From Phoenix dactylifera (lineage: Eukaryota > Streptophyta > Magnoliopsida > Arecales > Arecaceae), in contig NC_052392.1 of NCBI RefSeq assembly GCF_009389715.1, positions 39,475,668 through 39,539,667 on the forward strand: 64,000 nt of DNA, written 5' to 3'. A model generated the notes under the pieces. The model was not told the DNA's origin and did no database searches. It was given only the letters and a program-made list of their open reading frames with translations. Shown here in pieces: positions 23,301 through 37,074 of this stretch. Each line of letters starts with the position of its first letter. The stretch's first letter is position 1. Made by a program: the position numbers and the translations under genes.

Positions 23301-26300
23301 TTCAACCTGCAGACAAGAAAATTGATAAGACTTACTAGTGCATATTAGAAAATGCCAATTTTCAGAATGAACATCCCACAAGATTACAGAGTGAGTCACA
23401 AAGAAAAGTAGAGCTCTTTATGAAATATACAAAAATGATCCAAAGAAATTAAGCATGACTAAGAAATAAAATATTTTCACAGAGAAAAGTCGAGTTTATA
23501 GAATATAAAAGATAATCCAAGGAATTGAAGAATCACTAAGAAATAAAGTTACCATCCAACCAGCCTTCATAATACATGTACAATTAGAGGTGGGCATTGG
23601 GCCAGGCCGCCCATGGCCCGGCACGGCCCGGCACGAAGCGGGTTGTGCTAGGCACGGCCCGCTTGCTACAGTAACGGGCCGTGCTAGGCACGGCTCATAA
23701 AAGGGCGCCAGGCTGGGTTAAGGATTTCTGGCCCGCGGGCCGAGCCCGGCACGGCCCATAAGGGCCTGGGCTGGCATGATTCGTGGGCCAAGCACGGCAC
23801 GGCCCGCGAATTTTTAGGACTCCAATTTTTTTTCCCCAAAATACCCCTCAAATTAGCCGTTTTATGGCTGTTGGAAAGGGCAAAATGGGTAAAAAGCCAC
23901 AAATAGCCGTTATGGGCCACCCATAACGGCTATTTTTTTTGGGACAGACGGGCCGTGCCAGGCAGGCACGGCCCGTCTTGTGCCTGGCACGGCCCGTTTG
24001 GTCCGTGGCCTAGTGGGCCTGGGCCAGGCCGGGCCCGGCACGGCCCGATGCCCATCTCTATGTACAATTATTAGGTTCACTATCCAAAGTGTTCAGTTAA
24101 CAAGGTATATGATACTAGACCGCATGACATGAGAGTCAGAGAAAAATCCCCTTGTCATTCAAGATCTTTCTATTAGCCAAATTGCATATGTAACTATTCC
24201 TGTAGGATGGAATTGGTCATAGAGCACTCAATAATTAAGATTTTAAAGACTTATTCACAATTTGATCATGAATAAATTATTAGATAGTTGATACCAAGGT
24301 CGGTGGAACCATCCTGAACCGGACTGGTGGTTCACTAGTACGGTTCCGGCAACGGAAACGAAACCAGCTGCCGAAGCCGGAGGAGGAGAAGAAAAGAGAG
24401 AGCGAGCGGGAGAGGAAGGGAGAGGGCGTCCCTCCCTCTCTCTCTTTTTTCCTCTCTCCCATGGTGTCGTGCCCTCTCCTCTGTCGGTACAAATCCGGTA
24501 CAGTCCGTATCAACTCGTGCCGCCGGGAACCGGTACAGTGCCCGGTACCGATTCCGCCGACCTTGGTTGGTACATTCTGTTTTGCATTTTTTTTGCTACT
24601 GTCCTTACCATACATAGTTTTCTATGACAAACTTATAAGCATATCAATCATCATACATCTTTTCTGTATTTTCAAAATTTTCTGATTAGTCAATATTTCC
24701 CTTCTACCTGAACTTTTGGCAGATCTCCTACAATTTTGTCTAGTTCTGAATAACCACCTTCCTGCACCCCTAAAAGTTGCTGAACATCTAGATTTAAGTA
24801 ATGATTACTTTCATAATGTGCTACAATGATTACTTGTCCAATCTACAGTTTACAACAAATATGTCACATAACTTCAGCAATTTTTTTTACTGTAACAGCT
24901 ATAGTTTACAGGTAAAGGAAGGAATCTTCACCTACTTGCAGTGGCATATATTGGGATGCAAAAACCTCAACTAGAAATACTGTTCTATTACAGCAAAATA
25001 TGTCAACTGGTATCCACAAAAATGGTATATGAACTACAGTGAAAATATGTTGGAACTCAAATGGAAATTCAGTGGCATTAACACTAATAGGCTAATAATG
25101 CCACTACAAACATAAAAGTTTTGATGGCTCTTAACAGTGAGAAGAAAAATTATCATAAGGAAACTGCATAACAAAAACAGTAAATACAAGTCGTAACCAG
25201 GCTTTTGTGTTATTCTTGGTGTTTGCAAATATTTCCCACCATGCTCTTCAAAGTTTCTGGCACCTTAGGCAAGAACAACTTCAAAAGTCACTGGGCCACC
25301 CTTTTAGACAAGAACATCTTCCCATGTAAAACTGCTCTTGAAGGAGTTCTCTAGATTTAAGAGATATCACCATACTGGGAGCAATCATTTAAGTCTTTTA
25401 CTCTTCTCCAAAGTCATCATCATCGTTTAACAAAAGATTTTCAAGAGTTCCTCTAGATCATGACAAGATATTTATCTCCAAATAACGCATGCTCAGTATT
25501 TGAGTATTCCCCCTTTTTTGGGAAATGTAGGATTGATCATAGAACTAAAGAACTAAGAATAAAATAATTAATTTACAGGAATTGATTTGACATAGATATT
25601 CTACATAAAATTTCTCTGCATCGTGGTGATCTTAACTTCATGCATGGATTGACTACAATGTGTTTGAAGTAGATGATGCTTGTTTAGGATGTGTTAGTGT
25701 TCAGTCAGTATTTCAACTTTCAGGATTGAAATGTCGAAGATCTGGATGCTCACATTCAGTTATAGCAATGCACGTTGTATTTTTATACAAATGCAATGTT
25801 ATAAATAGTTATTATGTGGCTTTTGTGCAACAACCATATAGCCTTTGGTTTTCTGAAAATTGATGAAGCGATATTTGGAAGACAAGCACACACATATATA
25901 ATGTTCACTATTAAATTGCTTACGAAGAAATGTTTGAGCAATGACTTCTAAGGCTGTGTTTGGAATTTTTTCTTCTCTTTTCAAGTTCATGATTCCATTT
26001 CCTAGATTTGAAATTTTGAACCTTGAGACTAGAGGTTTTCTAGGAGATGGTAGGCTGCTTAAGACTTTGAAAGATTCATATGATAAGGAGAGAAAATATT
26101 GATATGGAAAGTTCTACAAAAAGTAGAAATTCCCAGTTTCATGATTTAACGGCCTTTATGAAATCTCATTGCAAAACCGAACACCCGGTATAATAAAATC
26201 ATAACTTGCCACAATAAATACATTAAATTCATGAAATATCATGATTTTATAGATCCAATTGCACCCTGAGTAATTAATATAAATATTGGTAGTTTAATTT

Positions 26301-29300
26301 TGAGAAAAATGGTTTTGTTTGCATATACAGTAATTATTATGAGTTTTTTAGATAAATTAAATTAGTGATCGAAGCATTAGCCACGTTTTCACATTATTTT
26401 CCAAAACTTAAATCTTCAAGAGTTCTAAATCTGTTTGTTTGCCATTTTTTTAAAGAATGAAACTATAAATTATTTTCTGCAGCTAGATGCAATGGATGCT
26501 AGTGCATGGTCTGATCAACATGCAGTGCTGCAGAAACCCTGAGTTAGCATTACATTCGAAGTCTTCAAGGAACTGCTGAATACCATACAAGATGAAGGCA
26601 TTTACTACAAATAATATGTTAGTTTTGGCAAAGTTTATTCAATGTATACATCTCTTTTACCAACATTAGAAATTACATTGCTTAACAAGTTATGTTGCTA
26701 TGGTAATCTGTCACAAACACAGAAAGAGCAATTTTGTCACAGATGATAACTATGCCTCACTGTGATGTATCAAAATAATAGACTGGAAGTTGAATACATA
26801 CCATTTGTTTATATGAGGGGTGGAAGTCCAGCAACCTGAAGCCCATGTTTAAACAAGTGAGTATACATCTAATTGCCAATGACCATAGGATTATTATAAA
26901 AAAAGGTGCTTCCATATTCAACTTTGATAAACTATTTACTAGTCATATCTCTCATTGGTTTCTACAACATTAGTTGAAGTTTGAATGGAAAAGATAATAA
27001 GCAATCCTATAAGGACTGGCTATTAAATACCTCACAAAATCCAAGGATCTAAGGGTATTTAATTAAGAGTAGTAATATTAAAGGATCTTTGCTCCAGAAA
27101 GATGTTTTAAGCATGATTACTATCATCATGAGAACAAAATTTCATGTGATGAGATATGCAAAGGTATAATATTACCACCAGGAAATGTTATAAATAAAAG
27201 AATTTCTCAAACTTACTTGTGTTGACTTCATCACCTCCCAAGTGGACAAATCTGAACTTAAAAACCTCACTAAAATCTGTGACATTGAACAGAAAATTAA
27301 TTACTTTGTGACAATTGCGATATTCAAAAATTTACTCTTTTCCTTTTGAGCTAAAGACATTCATATATTATGGGTTTAATCAAAAGAAGAAAATGGAAAT
27401 TCTGTGAGCCACATAATTATGCTTCAAAGTTACAGAATTTTGTCAAATCTATCCTTGAAGAAGTAGGTTTGATCAAGGTTTTCACAAATAAATTCATCCA
27501 TAGGATTAAAAAAAGTATACAAACGAATTACACCAGACTTTCATTGATCATCAATTCTTCGCTTAAGTGCTAGAAATAGTAGCTCTATCTAATACATTAT
27601 AATACTGAAATTGGATCTCAACTCATACCCCAAATAATCATTGGAGGGCTATAACAAATTTCAAGTTTTTTGACATGCACCAACATTAGGATACTTTAGG
27701 ACATGCCTTGACATTGCAGTTCACTAAACATGGATTACATCGCATAGGCATTGCAAAAAAATGAGTCCATTATGGAGTGAACCTTGCAAAATAGATTAGT
27801 TTATGGGTCAAAAGGGTTAGATTGGGTCATGTCTGTCGACCTAGATGGGTATGGGTCAAGGGATCTTGACCCAATGTCGCCGATCAAGGTTATGTAAGTT
27901 GTTTTAGCTTCACCCTGCCTGACTTAACTTGTTGCAACCCTACATCACCATGGAGCAATTGATGCAGTTCAGTGACAATTATATGAATACATCCTTACAT
28001 AGTGACAGATACATTGACAAAATATAGATGGTTTTTGTGTCAAATTTTTGAATCATTTGTTGTCATCATGTGTCTGTGTCTAGCTAACATCTGTTGTATT
28101 TACATAACAGAGTTAATCATTTGTCCAGATGGAAAAAAGATACATGATCGATGATTATGTCACCTGAAAGAATTCCATCGATTACTTTGAATGTAAACTC
28201 ATTGCTGACATCAAGTGGCTCTTGGCAATCAGCAGATGGCCACAAAGAAGGATAACCGATACCCCTGCCAGGAAAAGCTGTCAACTCCTTGAAAATTCTT
28301 ATTGTGTTTTATTGTGCAGTGAAACAAGAATGTTGTTTTTTACTCCTTCAACGACTCCAGAGAAATCAATGATATTGGAGTTGGGTAAAGTTTATAAGAG
28401 AGCCACGCTATGTCATGCTAACCCAACACCAGCATAGTATATGCCATGCCGTTTCCGTACTTGGAATGCACTGCCATGCATGGGCATGCACTAGCACACA
28501 TGCAATGGCAGGTGACAGTCCATGCTAATTAGTACAAGTAACACTAAAACCCATGGAGTAAAGAACTTGATTTGGTAGACATAGATATTGCAACATTGGT
28601 CAGAGGAACAGGTATGAACTAATAATCAGACAGTGAATCAGAAAATATCACAAAAGCCGAAATATCACTAGCAGATATAATCCTTATACAGTGAAAAAGA
28701 TGGGGTCCCAAAAATTAGTAAAAGATGGAAAATGATAAATATACAAAAATAAAATTTTCTTATTGGTGGTTATATATTAAGTAGTTTGTAGTAAATAGAT
28801 TCAGAAAATAACAATAACTTTGGAAATTATATAGGTCAAACTTTGACAAAAGAATGTCTACAAAAGATGATCAAAGATAGGGGTGAAATATGCTGACATT
28901 GGTGCAACCATACAGGCAACTTCCTAAATATTCTGGGTACTAAGACTATTCAGTAACAATTAGTATAGTGTTGTTTGAACAAATATCAACACATTATTCT
29001 GGCTATTAAGGCTATTTAAGTAACCAATAGTACACAGTTGTGGGAACAATATATCAACAACCTGAGCAGAACGCAATAAGCTAACCCAAATAGTCCGGAC
29101 AAGATTTGATGGATATAGTCATGGTTTTGTCAACACAGTCAACCACAACAAAGGTTTCAAGTCCTGGTATTTGGTTTTGCTGCTGTAAGCTTCCCAGAAT
29201 TTAAATGGAAGGATATAAATTGGAGGTACATTGCCGTTCCTATTTATACCTTACATTGCACATAGGAGAAATATTAACTGGCCGAGGACAATAGTGAGGT

Positions 29301-32300
29301 GAAATTGAAAGCGATGAGAGTGCATATGCTGCTGAAAGATTACGTGCATCATCAACTAGTCTCATGGTATCAATACGTAAATGGGAGTGAGGATAATCTC
29401 ATAGTTCTGGCTATACTTTCTGAGACAACATAAGATGCAATTTCATTATTTAAATTTTTATTTTTGTTTTTTTATGTTTCCAGGTGTTAATACTTATGAA
29501 GATGTCAAGGACACAATTTGCAACGATGATAGATGATACGTATTCTAGTCACTGCATCTTTTTTGTGCTATCGCAGGAACTTCAAGTTCATTTTTATGTC
29601 ATGAACTTTGTAAGATATCTTCAACCCATGCTAAATATATTCTTCACCGAGTTGATTGTATAGCATGCCCTTTTACATGCTAAATATATTCTCCAAATAT
29701 TAAGTTAACCTCATGTACAAGAAGAAATGGAATACTGCAGCAATTCCTTAGAAACACAACATCTCAATCTTTTCATGCCAGAGTCAAACGTCAACCCCTT
29801 CTACTCATGTTCTGCAGTAAGGTGTAGCTTACAGAGAACACTACACACAATTTTCTAGTCCATGTATTAGTGGTGACACTCAACCAAAAGTTTTCTACAC
29901 ACTGCCTACTGAAAACAACATTTTCTGACTCTTTTTCTTTTACGTATATGCAGAGGTTTTCTTTTTCATCTCCAATCTCACCATTATTGCTCAACGGACT
30001 TCAGAATTTTATTTTTATAATCTCAGTTATAAAGACCACTTGACTATAATAGAGGGCCTGTTACTGCTCATTGATGTTTACATTAGCATTATCTTCTTAA
30101 TGAGAAAAGATAACTAAACTTTGGGGTTCCTTTGCCCTTAACTTTATTAAATCAAATATGATTTTTCCATTCTGATGTGTCTTTTGAGCTTAAATAGCTT
30201 AGCAACACAATTTATCATTATACAAGATCATTTATTTGTATATGTCAAGTCTTTTTAGTTGAAAACTTAATTGATAATATAGGTCAGGATTGCAAGAAGT
30301 ATTTGTCTAGAAGCATATTCACCCTACATAATTGAACAGTTAAAAGGACTTTAGATCATATCTACCATGAGAGAGCATGACCCGGGACATCAATCTCCGC
30401 TAACACATTTATCCCTCGCCTTTCCGCATATCTGCAAGATTCATATTTGCACATATGAAAGGGTGAAGTTATGGAAAAGCATAATAATATAAATTCAATA
30501 ACAAGAATGGTGATTCATATCCTACTTGTACATAAGGTTCTCAAGATGATAGATACATGTGGTAAGTGTACAAATACATATCAAGATAGAATTTTTCTTT
30601 TTTTTTTGTGTGTGTGTGTGTGTTTTAGACAGCATATATTTCGTCTCCCAAAATCTCCACACTACTATTATATTCATTTGATGAATGACCTATATGTCAT
30701 CGACAAGATTGACTGGCTTCCATCCCAGAAGGCCCCTCTCAAATGATTCAAAAAAATTTAGCTGATTTTCTTTTTGTTTTAACTTTATGACCGGTGCTTT
30801 TTCAGGCAGTGCACAAGAATACAGTTTTGTTTTCGTAGCTGGTGTACAGTTGAGACGTGGCCAGCCCAAGGACATTTGATCTTGGAAAATGTTTTCACAA
30901 TCAACTTTATCAACAAAAAAGAGAGATATTTAGGGAGACCTATTGGCTGAAGCCCAATTATGCCCTTAAACATTGTGATCATCTATTGATTGCATGGTCA
31001 AGCAACAGGGAGAGGGGATGAGGGATAAAGATATTCAGATATGATAGAAGAAATTGTTTAAAGTTAATTATCTGCAAAATAATAAGTTTCAGTGCTTGAG
31101 ATGGTGCGCCAGGAACTATATCTTAGCCATGGCCCTTGCAAATATGGCCCATCATCTTGAAGATCTAGACACAGATGAAGGTAATGCTGACTACAGGCCC
31201 CAGATGAGACTTGATCATGTTTCCCAATAATTACACCAAATCAAGTTTGTTATCAAACATGACCCAAATAACTACGAAAATAAAGACTTACTGGACAATC
31301 TCTCGAGCATCAGCCATGGTATATCTCTCTGTATAAGAGTATGCACCATTCCACAGTCTTGGATATGAAGGTATCTCCAGTGGAAAAGATTGCTTATCCA
31401 CAATGTGCCAATGAAGAACATTCTGCAAGAAAGTAATAATAATACAAAGTTATTTTGAGAAAGTTTAATGCAGAGATCTGAGTCAGGGATATTTGCATAA
31501 GTTTTTTTTTTTTTAAAAAAAAAAGGGCCAATGTACATGACTTTGAACAAAATTTGATGGCTTAATTTGAAATACAGGTACTAATGAACAAGAGAAACAG
31601 AAGATATTTACAGAAGTAGCTTGAGCAAAATATTCATTATGTCATACCAGCAGTTATCGCACTTACCAATTTACTGTAGGTCATTGAATCAATAACATCC
31701 TTTATCACTGGCACAGGAAGATAATGCCGTGATGTATCTGCATCACACAAAGTAATAGGTAATAGTTAGAAAGCATTCGCATGTGTAAAGACTATCATGA
31801 ACTAGTGCATGAAAGCAGTGTTTGCCATACCGCCCTGAACCGCCTGGTATAAGGCGTACCATGCCGTACATGGTCAGGACCGGTACGAAAATACTATTTA
31901 GGTTGGTATGTTCCCATACCAAAGAATACTGAGGTGAATTGGGTGCGTATTGATCTATACAGCTCAATTTCAGGCAGTCATAAAAGGTGATAAAAATATC
32001 TCAAAAGCTATCCCAATATGTGGTTCATACTATATCGTACTGATCCGTACCATACCCAACCAGTAATGCACCGGTATGATACCCTATACCAAGATTGTGG
32101 ATCTTGCACGAAAGTATCCTATGTTTATATAGTTTTGGAAAGGTGAAAGCAAACCACATAATTTTGCTCACGTAAAAAAGGTGGAGAAAGTTTCCTTCTG
32201 TTAAAGGTGAAAACATGAAAAGTAGATATTTGGGATAAATATCAAAAGAAAAAACTGTATGCTTACTATTAATGAAAGTTGATATGAATTAGCAAATAGT

Positions 32301-35300
32301 AGGTAAGAGATAGTAGCATGTGCATATAACGTGACATGCACACAAATACACAGAATTGAGATGGAATCCCACCATAGGATTTGAACATGGATCCTATCAA
32401 TGTAAGATAAGTCACTTAGAACTAGAATGTATATCCTTGATTATGATTTATAATATAATATTACAATGTCCAAAATCATAATCAAATAGTTTGAAAGCTT
32501 TTAAGTATGTTTCCATTGATTATAAAATGGACGATTTTTAAGGGCAAGATATAATATTTAGTTTTAAAAGGGTCCAAGCTCACAGTGTTCTAAATTCTAT
32601 ATCTGATCAACGAATTGCATTCTCATATTATATGATCCAATGTGCTTTTATTTTGTTCTACCTCAGCTGTCCTCATAAATTTTACAACTCATTGTTAAGC
32701 AACTGCAAAACATTGTTTTTAAGCATTTAGACATATTGCAATATGCAAATTAAGATCAATGGGGTGGATTCTTATTTTTAATGGCGCATCACACAATTGA
32801 GATTGATATAAATTTGGGCCCACATCCTTTATGTAAGATTATACGTTTATCTTTCTATCATTGAAAGATGCTGTAGTTGAGAAAATAATACAGACGTATT
32901 GCACAATCTAAGTTGCATGATATGTAGTATCTACCCCATATAATTCATCAGGGCTCATTCGTGATATGAATGTTATTGCTTTTATAATAATGATTTCAAA
33001 GATTATCTCTACAGTATCATTACAAACACATCATTTTCATCAACCTGGAGTCAGCCAGAGATAATTTTGAAGAATCTTTTCATGGATAGCATATTTATGA
33101 TTTATCTTGTCAACATTCAATCTGTTTTGTTCTTGTTTCCAATATCGATTAAAATATATGCTCTTTCAGTAATGTACCATATAATGGCCACATAAGCATT
33201 AACAGTAATCATATTGATCGTGAAGCAAGGCTAATGATACATGGGTATGGTTTTGATATTTGAAGCCATGATTTCATAAAATAGCTATTTTCTTGTGCAA
33301 TTGAATTTTATAAACATCCTAAAATAATGAAATTACAAATTCTATTTTGAGTAGAATCTTCTAAATTCGTGTTTTCCCCTCCTTATCATCTTGCATCTTT
33401 TTCCATTTTCAACTCTTTCCTTTTCGCAAACAAACACTTCTAGAAATTTGCAACTTTCAAAAATTCAAACATTTTAAAACTAGAAGAGTTGGCGATTTGA
33501 TTTATAATCTTCCACACATAGCCCTAGAATTTATTTATAAAATTGGTATATCTGGCTAGTCCATCTCCAAAATATGCAGAAGATGAATTGAGCTTTAAAT
33601 TTATTATTTAGAAAAGGAGAAGGTCAAAGCCACATTTTATTACTAGCGAAACATTTTGTTCAATGGTGAAATACATTTCATGTTACTTGTATGATATCCA
33701 GATACTATTGGCAGCAGAACCTCTTAGACATGCCATATTATTATTTTACAAAGTCACAATGGACATTTGATATTAGCCATCAACATCAATTGCGTTCATG
33801 TTAGAATTGCATCTAAGGAATGAAAGACAGAATGCTGATTCTTGACTCAATGAAGCAAACACATTCCATTATTTAAACCATCAATTTAAACTTTTTTTGA
33901 GGAATTATGCAAGCATTATCCAAGAGAACCGTATAAGCCAGCATAATTTTTGGAATAGATGCAACGAGCTTGCCATGGATTGGTCAAGCTGTAGAAGCAC
34001 TTGGATACACATGTAAGTCTGCGAATATATCTTGGTTTAACGCCTTGGTACGTACAACAGTAGTTAACTTTCAGATGCTCAGCCTGCATCTGAGATCACA
34101 GATAAATGCAGACCAAGTTGGTGTCCAACAGTTTCAAGGTTTTAGACCTGTAAAATACAAGTTTTTGGACAGCAAAAGCTAAATGTCATCTTGGTATGGC
34201 TCTGATAATATATTTTTGGGCTTCTGTGAATGATGGAGCCTCACTCATGTATCTCCTTGATGATTTGCAAATCATACTAATGACTTTAAAAAGCAATTCA
34301 GTCTGATATCACACTGATACTGGCACTAAAGCCATCTTCAGCTTAAAATGCCAAAGAGGATGGAGCAGGCAAGGCGGTGAGACACAACATTATAGGTCCT
34401 ACTGGTTAGGTAGCATCCCGACATTGAGACATTTCACAACTTGGGTGTCACAGAATACAAAATGTGAATAGTCAGATCATTTTAGAGAGAGAGGGGGGGG
34501 GGGGGGGGGGGGGGGGAGGAAATAAAGTCAGACCTTGTGCAGCACTAATTATCACTTAGAATTCAGAAATAGTTTATTTCAAATTTTTACAAGATAAATT
34601 ATAGAATACATAAAATTTAAGTAGAAGCAAGTATCAATCAGATGGCAGCTCACCAATTAGAAGTCCACGATAAGAAAACCTTGGCTGATCAAAAATAGTC
34701 CAAGGAGCCAAATGAAGTTCAATAACCCTGGTGGTGAAATTAAAATAACACAATTGGCTAAAAGTCTGCACGGCATTTGAAGTCTGGTTAGCGGAACTTA
34801 TTGAAAAAAGCTGCAAATATTATACTAGTGCATTTACTAGTAACATCAGTTATGGGATGAATGCTTGTAATTTACCTGCAAAGCATGAAGTGCTCCAAAA
34901 ATTGTTTGAGCCTGCAATAAGAATTATCATATTAACTAGGCATAATTTTAAAGAGACGGACTAATTTTCTTTTAGAATGCATGAACAAATGACATTTTTG
35001 TGCATTCAGTACATTTGAAGAATTAGTGTCATGGACTACAAAGGCTTCCCCATCTTTAAGTCCTTGGAAGTTTAGCTTTGTTCTCATAATGATTCTCCAC
35101 TATCACGCATATTGCCTTTGCAATTGTTTCTTGCAACTAGACATAAAACATACCTTTAGGAATTATGAGAATATTTTGATGCCTTGTTGCGCTACAGAAG
35201 GATAGCATACTGAAGCACCAAAGCCCAAACTCAAAAACAACTGATAACATTAAAGTGTAGTTGAGAAACTGGATATAAAACAATCCCTTATTACTAGAAA

Positions 35301-37074
35301 ATCATGATATCGTTGATAATCCTTTTGTATGGTTGATTTATTATGCATGCTGTCACGCCATAACATAGTAGGCAACCATAAGAAACACCTTATAAAAATT
35401 TCTCTCCTCCAGATGAGCTGTATAATGGAAGACATTCTGGTTTATGAAGATGGCAGGAAATGCAAGGAAACCAACAATAATGAAAGCCGAGATAGAAATC
35501 TAGAGCCATGAGTTAAGAGCCAAAAGAATCATACAACTTCTCAGGCACCAAGCTTCTTTATTCATACTGTCTTGCAAACTCAGCAAACCTACTATTTAGT
35601 ATCATACAGATCAATGTCACAATCCTTCAGCAGTATTTCCACCTTTCATCATGACAGCAATAAGCATGCTTACATATGAGCCTTCATAGCTTCCATACAC
35701 CCAGATTGCACCACTCTCCCTCCAACCCACACATCTACCCAGGAAAAAGAAAGGCACTCCGCTCCACAAGAAGTTTTTTATCAATTTAAAATAAACCTGT
35801 CAATGACAAAACAAAAAATTTTGAAAATAGGATCAAAATTTTACCTACCTCAATATGTGCATATAAGGGTTCTCCAGTTGTGGGAACAGATAATGTGTAG
35901 GATTCATCAATTCCATAGTTCAGCTGCACATCAACCATGATAGATTTCAGACTAAAGGATTAAAAAGGTACAGTATAGAGAAGCATGAACTATATCTTTA
36001 TATTCAAAATATAAATGAGAATTGTATTCACTTTGCATGACAATAAGCATTATATTTTTTGGAGATCATTAGCAGGTTATTCTACCCACTTACTACAGTT
36101 ACAGTTTAAAGTGATTGGGTTCGAGCCCTTTTAAAATCTAATTTTGCGCACATAAGTACGTCTAGCATCTTTGTACATCAGGTTTCAATCTCATTAGGAC
36201 TCATGCTGCACATTAACGTGCTATCACTTGGTTTCCCAACTGCTATGTTGTACAGCAATCCAAGTAGTCGAAGAATAACACTTTGACAAATAGTATTGTG
36301 ATTACCAAAAAAAAAAAAAAAAACAAATAGTTTTTCAGTAGAATCTATAATTCTATATGAATATCAACACGGATTTCACCATCATACGAAAAAAGACAAT
36401 ATATAAGAATATGATAACTGTTATCTAACGTGCCAAATTTCATAAAAAGATACCTAATACATCATCAAAATAACTCATCCTATCTTTATATTGTAAAGGA
36501 ACCAGTCTTGCTTAATCTTAAATTAAAACTTTACACTTTTAACAGAATTATTATCCTTGTATTAACACAAATATTCTGCAAAATATTATACATAGAGTAC
36601 AATTTAAGATTTCAAATAGTGTTCATCCACAGAACAAGCTCCATCAAAAAAAAAAAACCGCAGAACAAGCAAGTTTATATCTTTCAATGAAACGAATCAC
36701 AACCATAGCCAGATACTTTCAGAAACATCGAAAGCAATTACCTGATCATCAGATGAAAGAACCACCACATTCACACCAGTGAGAACACCAGACCCCGGCA
36801 CGCGACCAGCAATGGTGTGAGACGCTTCGACAAGGTTGATCATCCTCCGGAACGCATCCTTCAAGATCCCAGAACCATCTGAATACTTGCTCCCGTCTGT
36901 CGTCAACTGGAAATCTCTGCCCAAATAAAGGGTCTGCGACCCATGAGACACCGATTTTGGCATCGGCCACAGATTTATGCCATCAGCGAGGAAACAGAAA
37001 CCCAACAGAATTCCTATGAAGAACCCTACAGAAAGAGTCTGGCCAGCACCAGAGGAAGCTGCCCCCAGTGGCAT
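20375..37074 (-). CDS. HEXO3: Beta-hexosaminidase, GH20 family, HEXO3 type
   Basis: The enzyme removes terminal N-acetylglucosamine from N-glycans; Arabidopsis HEXO3 acts at the plasma membrane/apoplast and helps form paucimannosidic glycans. Fourteen exons: 36742-37074, 35849-35923, 34876-34911, 34654-34765, 31667-31737, 31292-31422, 30366-30431, 28164-28264, 27217-27276, 26802-26835, 23208-23306, 23070-23129, 21558-21808 and 20375-20541. They sum to 531 aa with every phase consistent. Landmarks: hydrophobic N-terminal segment (about 15-33), INLWPMPKSVSHGSQTLYLG, FSYRGLLIDTSRHYLP, NVLHWHIVD, EIDVPGHALSW, the catalytic Asp-Glu pair in HLGGDEVNT (D324-E325), GGEVCMWGEHID, IEQTIWPRAAAAAERLWTP and LLNQRGVAAAPL near the end. 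All are kept, so the gene should be active. Intron 10 (23307-26801) has collected three MITEs. The HEXO3 rather than HEXO1/2 assignment rests on remembered sequence. Confidence 0.93.
23585..24060. mobile_element. hAT-type MITE (476 bp) with 8-bp target duplication
   Basis: The ends are inverted: left TAGAGGTGGGCATTGGGCC, right (reverse complement) TAGAGATGGGCATCGGGCC. The element is flanked by identical TGTACAAT at 23577-23584 and 24061-24068, and an 8-bp duplication is the hAT hallmark. The interior is GC-rich, built of many inverted GGCACGGCCC/GGGCCGTGCC blocks, with no transposase frame. It sits in intron 10 of the hexosaminidase gene. Confidence 0.88.
24295..24565. mobile_element. Second hAT-like MITE (271 bp)
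   Basis: The termini are inverted: left CAAGGTCGGTGGAACC, right (reverse complement) CAAGGTCGGCGGAATC. The flanks GTTGATAC (24287-24294) and GTTGGTAC (24566-24573) form an 8-bp duplication with one mismatch. The interior holds GA/CT-rich sequence and several CGGTTCCGG/CCGGTACAG blocks and has no open transposase frame. It lies 226 bp from the previous MITE in the same intron. Confidence 0.75.
25950..26192. mobile_element. Possible Harbinger/Tourist-like MITE relic
   Basis: The left end GGCTGTGTTTGGAATTTT and the right end (reverse complement) TACCGGGTGTTCGGTTTTG are similar in the GTGTTYGG core. A TAA precedes the left end and follows the right end. The termini are imperfect and I am not sure of the exact borders. 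Confidence 0.4.
31810..32100. repeat. GGTACC/CGGTAC-rich inverted-repeat segment, possible MITE relic
   Basis: This part of a hexosaminidase intron has many GGTATR, CGGTAC and GTACCATRCC blocks in both orientations, concentrated toward the two ends. The left part (CCTGGTATAAGGCGTACCAT) resembles the reverse complement of the right part (CTTGGTATAGGGTATCATAC). I found no target duplication. Confidence 0.4.
34493..34516. repeat. Poly-G run of 24 after a short AG tract
   Basis: Twenty-four consecutive G bases follow AGAGAGAGAG in the intron between hexosaminidase exons 4 and 5, on the non-coding strand of that gene. Length may be inexact because such runs are hard to sequence. Confidence 0.85.

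Noticed and set aside
27780..27900. GGGTCA/TGACCC blocks as a possible transposon end
   Set aside because: A few short inverted words only; no matching termini or target duplication could be found.
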